Source: Stereum hirsutum FP-91666 SS1 (Eukaryota; Basidiomycota; Agaricomycetes; Russulales; Stereaceae). Taken from it: 64,000 nucleotides of DNA. Under the pieces are notes generated by a model that was given only the letters and a program-made list of their open reading frames with translations, did not search any database and was not told where the DNA came from. The position numbers and the translations under genes are program-made. Positions 60,439 to 64,000 of the stretch are shown here, in pieces. The stretch spans positions 2,454,719 through 2,518,718 of the forward strand of contig NW_006763132.1 in NCBI RefSeq assembly GCF_000264905.1, written 5' to 3'. Numbering within the stretch: the first letter of the stretch is position 1; every line of letters starts with the position of its first letter.

Positions 60439-63400
60439 ATGTCCTCCAGCCCGCGTAACTCTGACCTCGACATTCCCGCGATTGCTGTCATCGGAGAGTC
60501 TACCGATAATCTGGCTTCACACTCGTACCCTCATGACAACGGACAGAGTGGTCTTCGTCCTACTCCTACTATCGACATTCAGTCGGCGGCCTCTGATTCT
60601 CCTCAAACTCGGGGACGTTCACCCTCTGACCCATCCTTTCTCTCGCCCATCTTGAAACGGCAGCACAGCACCATCTCTGATGCGCCTTCGTCACCCGGTG
60701 GCTCTACAAATTACTCTGACGACCACCCTCCACCCTCGCCAACCCTTTCAGCTCATTCAGGCTCTGGCTCGTCCGTTCATTGGGCTCCAACTACCCTTGC
60801 CCTGAGAGACAATTCGCCTTCAGATCGAGACGGCAATTCTTCGTTGAATCTGCTCCAGATTCCAGGGGCGCATCGGAGAAAGGGATCGAACGCGACCTTT
60901 ACGAGCACCGTCAGCGGCAGCGAAACACTGCCCGACCACTCTCATAGCGATGGTGAGGGGATAGGCCTTTCCCCCATGCCGTCTCCCTCAGGGCGTTCTG
61001 ACGCGGCGAGCACCCTAGCGTCGCCCACGCACACCGCCGTCAACGATTTTTCAGACGCCGGCGACTCCCGTCCCACCTCGCGCACCAGTTTCCTCAAGGG
61101 AAAGCTTCATCGTCATCGTCGCCCCGCGAAATCAGTAGACGCAAGCTCCGAAGGCGGTCACGACGACGGCCATGACGACGATGCGGATAAGGAGGACTCG
61201 GAATCGCGGCCTACACAGGTCGATCTCGAGCAGGAGGCCAATATCGATCCCGCGCCGTTCGCTTTCAAACCCGCTCAACTCGCGCAGCTTCTCGATCCCA
61301 AGAATATCGAGGCGCTGGAGGCTATTGGCGGTGTCGAGGGGCTATTGAAAGGGCTCGGGACGCACGCGACCTTGGGTCTTGGCGCCGGTAAGGGGAAGGC
61401 GGCAGCTACGCACGAAGCGCAGAGCGATGACGGTCAAGGGGCGGGTGATGGAGGTAGACCGAGCAGAAACAGTACCGCGAAAGATGCTGGGTCGGAGGAT
61501 GTTCCCGGAATAACAATCACTACGCCGGGAGGAGAGCAGGAGGGCCCGAAGGACGGTGGGGGCGCAGAGTCACCGTCTGGAACACCTCCGAATTCAACCT
61601 CGACGGCGGAAGGGGCCGTGAAGTCGAATCCGAAGGCGTTCGAGGCGGGTATTGAGGAGAGACGCAGGGTGTACGGCGCGAACCTCCTGCCGGAACGGAA
61701 GAGCAAGAGTCTTCTGATGTTGATGTGGCTGGCTATGAAGGATAAAGTGCTGGTGAGTTTTTTTTTCTTGTTTCAGGCCCCGTATATGCGTGTTTGCGAC
61801 GCATATATCCGCATTTTGGCGCATATGTCCTTTTGTCCCCCGCATATATCCGCCTTTCAGGCGCATATGTGCACCTCTTGTACGCATGTAATCACCTTTG
61901 GAAGGCCTATATTCGTCAGTCTCGACGCATGGGCTCACCTTTTATGCGCATATGTTCCTTTTTTTCTTCTTGTGCGCATAATCCGTCTTCCGCGCATACG
62001 TTCCCGTTTCTCGGCATATATTCACCTCTTTTACGCATATATTCGCCTTTGTTCGCCTATACGCCCATTTTTACGGCATATATCGATGCCTATGCTCACC
62101 TGTTTGTCCGCCCTGACAGATCTTGCTTACCATCGCCGCCGCCGTTTCCCTTGCCCTCGGTTTCTTCCAAGACTTCGGTCCCTCCAAGCCAGACGGCCCG
62201 AAAGTCGACTGGGTAGAAGGTGTAGCTATCATCATCGCCATCCTCATCGTCGTCCTCGTCGGCTCTATCAACGACTACCAAAAAGAACGTCAGTTCAAGG
62301 TGCTCAACTCGAAGAAGGAAGAACGGGCGATCAAAATTATCCGCGGCGGCTCCGAGAAGCTCATCGATGTGAAGGACGTCGTGGTCGGAGATATCGCGAT
62401 TCTAGAGCCGGGAGAGATCGTTCCCGTCGATGGCGTGTTTTTGAACGGGCATGGGGTTAGGTGTGACGAGTCGGGCGCTACGGGAGAGAGTGATGCGATT
62501 AAGAAGGTGCCGTGGTCTGAGTGTGTGAAGATACGGGACGAGAAGATGAGGGAGTGGAAGAGCTCGTCGGGCAGGAGCATTAGCGGGGTGCCTGGTGCGG
62601 ATACGGAAGATGACGAGGATACGGAGGAGGACGGGAGGAAGCGGCCTTCGGGAATGGATCTCTTGGGCCACACGGATTGTTTTATCGTCAGTGGCGCGAA
62701 GATCACGGAGGGAACGGGGACCTACGTTGTTGTTGCGGTCGGGACGAAGAGTTTCAATGGTCGCATCATGATGGGTTCGTACCGTTCGCTTTCATAGGGG
62801 CTCTCCTCTTATGCTGTTCTATTTATGGCACTGATTTCTTTTTTGACGTGGCCTATATTTAGCGCTGCGAGGGGACGCGGAAAGCACGCCTCTGCAGCTC
62901 AAGCTGAATGACCTAGCGGAGCTCATCGCGAAGGCTGGATCTCTTGCCGGTCTTATCTTGTTCTCTGCGCTTATGATCCGGTTCTTCGTACAACTGGGCA
63001 CGAATGACCCTGTGAGGTGCGTTTGTCCGCACCCTTGAGCCGGACTGTCTAATTGCTGACATACCCCCTCAGGACCGCGAACGAGAAGGGTATCGCGTTC
63101 GTGCAGATTCTCATTATCGCAGTTACCCTCGTTGTCGTCGCAGTTCCCGAAGGTAAGCCAACTTAGCGCTCTATCCCAATTTACATAACTGAACATCGCT
63201 CCCTTCATGCAGGCCTTCCACTCGCGGTTACATTAGCCCTCGCATTCGCCACCAAACGCATGACGGATGAGAAATTACTCGTTCGCGTCCTCGGTTCATG
63301 CGAGACCATGGCCAACGCCAACGTGGTCTGCACCGACAAGACCGGTACCCTCACGCAAAACGAGATGACCGTCGTCGCCGGCTCCATCGGTATCCACGCC

Positions 63401-64000
63401 AAATTCGTCCGCGGGCTCCACAGCGAAGAAGGTCGCGGACGACAGAACGTCGACCAGGAAAACCAGAATGTCGATTCGGAGGGGACTCTTGCGCGCAGGA
63501 AACACGCGGAGGATTTCTCGCTGGACTCGAACGATCTCAATGAACGGATTTCGCCTGAGCTGCGCGCGCTCTTGAATGCTTCGATATCGGTCAATTCTAC
63601 GGCGTTTGAGGACGAGGATCCCGAGTCTGGCAAGATGGTGTTCATTGGAAGTAAGACGGAGACGGCGTTATTGAAGTTTGCGAAGGAGAGGGGGTGGAGG
63701 TCGTATCGCGAGGTTCGGGATAATGCGGAACGGGACGGTGGTGTCGTTCAGGTCGTGCCGTTCTCGAGTGCACGGAAGGCCATGGGTGTGGTCGTTCAGC
63801 TGAAGGCAGGCGAGAAGAAGAAGTGGAGGATTTACTTGAAGGGCGCTAGCGAGATTTTGACGGCGAGGTGCAGGAGGCACGTTGTCGTGGCTAAGGAGGG
63901 CGGGAAGAAGGCGACTGGGGAGAAGGAGATGGTGGACGGGGAGGGTCAGATAGAGACGGCTGAGATTGGGGAGCTTGAAGCGGATAATATTTCTCGGACT
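60439..64000 (+). CDS. P-type Ca2+-ATPase, PMC1/PMCA type (5' part, runs off the window)
   Basis: Pump that exports cytosolic Ca2+ into the vacuole or out of the cell. A Ser/Pro-rich, disordered N-terminus of about 430 residues precedes KAFEAGIEERRRVYGANLLP and LLMLMWLAMKDKVL (M1 entry). After the long intron come LLTIAAAVSLALGFFQDF and EGVAIIIAILIVVLVGSIND. The actuator loop has CDESGATGESDAIKK. Helices FVQILIIAVTLVVVAVPE and GLPLAVTLALAFATKRM form the Ca2+-site PEGL region. The phosphorylation loop has CTDKTGTLTQNEMTV (Asp codon 63335-63337). The nucleotide domain includes GSKTETALLKFA and YLKGASEIL. Sequence ends in the N domain, so the hinge, the last helices and the C-terminus are missing. 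Introns visible are 61753-62119, about 62774-62861, about 63017-63072 and about 63153-63212. Confidence 0.93.
61753..62119 (+). repeat. Repeat-filled 367-nt intron of the Ca2+-ATPase gene
   Basis: Donor GTGAGT, acceptor GACAG; splicing joins KDKVL to ILLTIAAAV in phase 0. The intron is about six times longer than its neighbours. It consists of a degenerate array built on GCATAT (often CGCATATG or GCATATAT) separated by CT-rich spacers, recurring about every 20-30 nt through most of its length. Confidence 0.8.

Noticed and set aside
1..64000. tRNA/rRNA genes, CRISPR arrays, insertion sequences
   Set aside because: I saw no convincing A/B-box pair with a cloverleaf, no rRNA motif, no regularly spaced repeats with spacers and no transposase. 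By-eye scanning could miss a tRNA.

Overview
The window looks like nuclear DNA of a filamentous basidiomycete, probably an agaricomycete. Nearly every gene is split by many short GT-AG introns, mostly 50-70 nt, so the coding regions are chains of small exons. Gene content also fits: a DUF6533-type membrane protein, a dual hybrid histidine kinase, a multicopper oxidase and proline/serine-rich basidiomycete proteins. Both strands are used, and several neighbours share short divergent promoters (4645-4949, 19286-19549, 51038-51672). There are no operons, CRISPR arrays or bacterial-style genes. All exon models here were spliced by eye.

Layout. 0-3 kb: pyrimidine-rich non-coding DNA and one doubtful gene. 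3-6.6 kb: divergent housekeeping genes, an SDS22-type PP1 regulator (-) and a CCDC174-like protein (+). 7-12 kb: an MFS anion:cation symporter (-) and a 2-oxoglutarate/Fe(II) oxygenase (+). 12.6-14.6 kb: a DUF6533-type membrane protein (-). 16-19.3 kb: an NAD-dependent epimerase/reductase (+) and elongation factor IWS1/Spn1 (-). 19.5-26.5 kb: a very large dual hybrid histidine kinase (+). 27.6-33.1 kb: two tandem IucA/IucC-type NIS siderophore synthetases (+). 34-41.5 kb: a disordered protein, a tail-anchored CS-domain protein and a Ser/Pro-rich protein. 41.5-45 kb: a pyrimidine-rich tract and an E-box palindrome. 45.3-48.4 kb: a multicopper oxidase (+). 49.2-52.6 kb: a C2/proline-rich protein (-) and an alpha/beta hydrolase (+) broken at a poly-G run. 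52.6-60.4 kb: a gene-poor interval. 60.4 kb to the end: the 5' part of a PMC1-type Ca2+-ATPase with an unusual repeat-filled intron.

The most interesting part is 27.4-33.1 kb. Two diverged paralogues of the NRPS-independent siderophore synthetase family lie head to tail and share several intron positions. Each is preceded by the same 14-bp sequence, which contains the complement of ATCAGATAA, a match to the ATCWGATAA site of fungal iron-regulatory GATA factors. Together this suggests an iron-controlled, carboxylate-type siderophore locus in a dikaryotic fungus. That is an inference from motifs, not a demonstrated function. The remaining genes are mostly ordinary and need not work with this locus.
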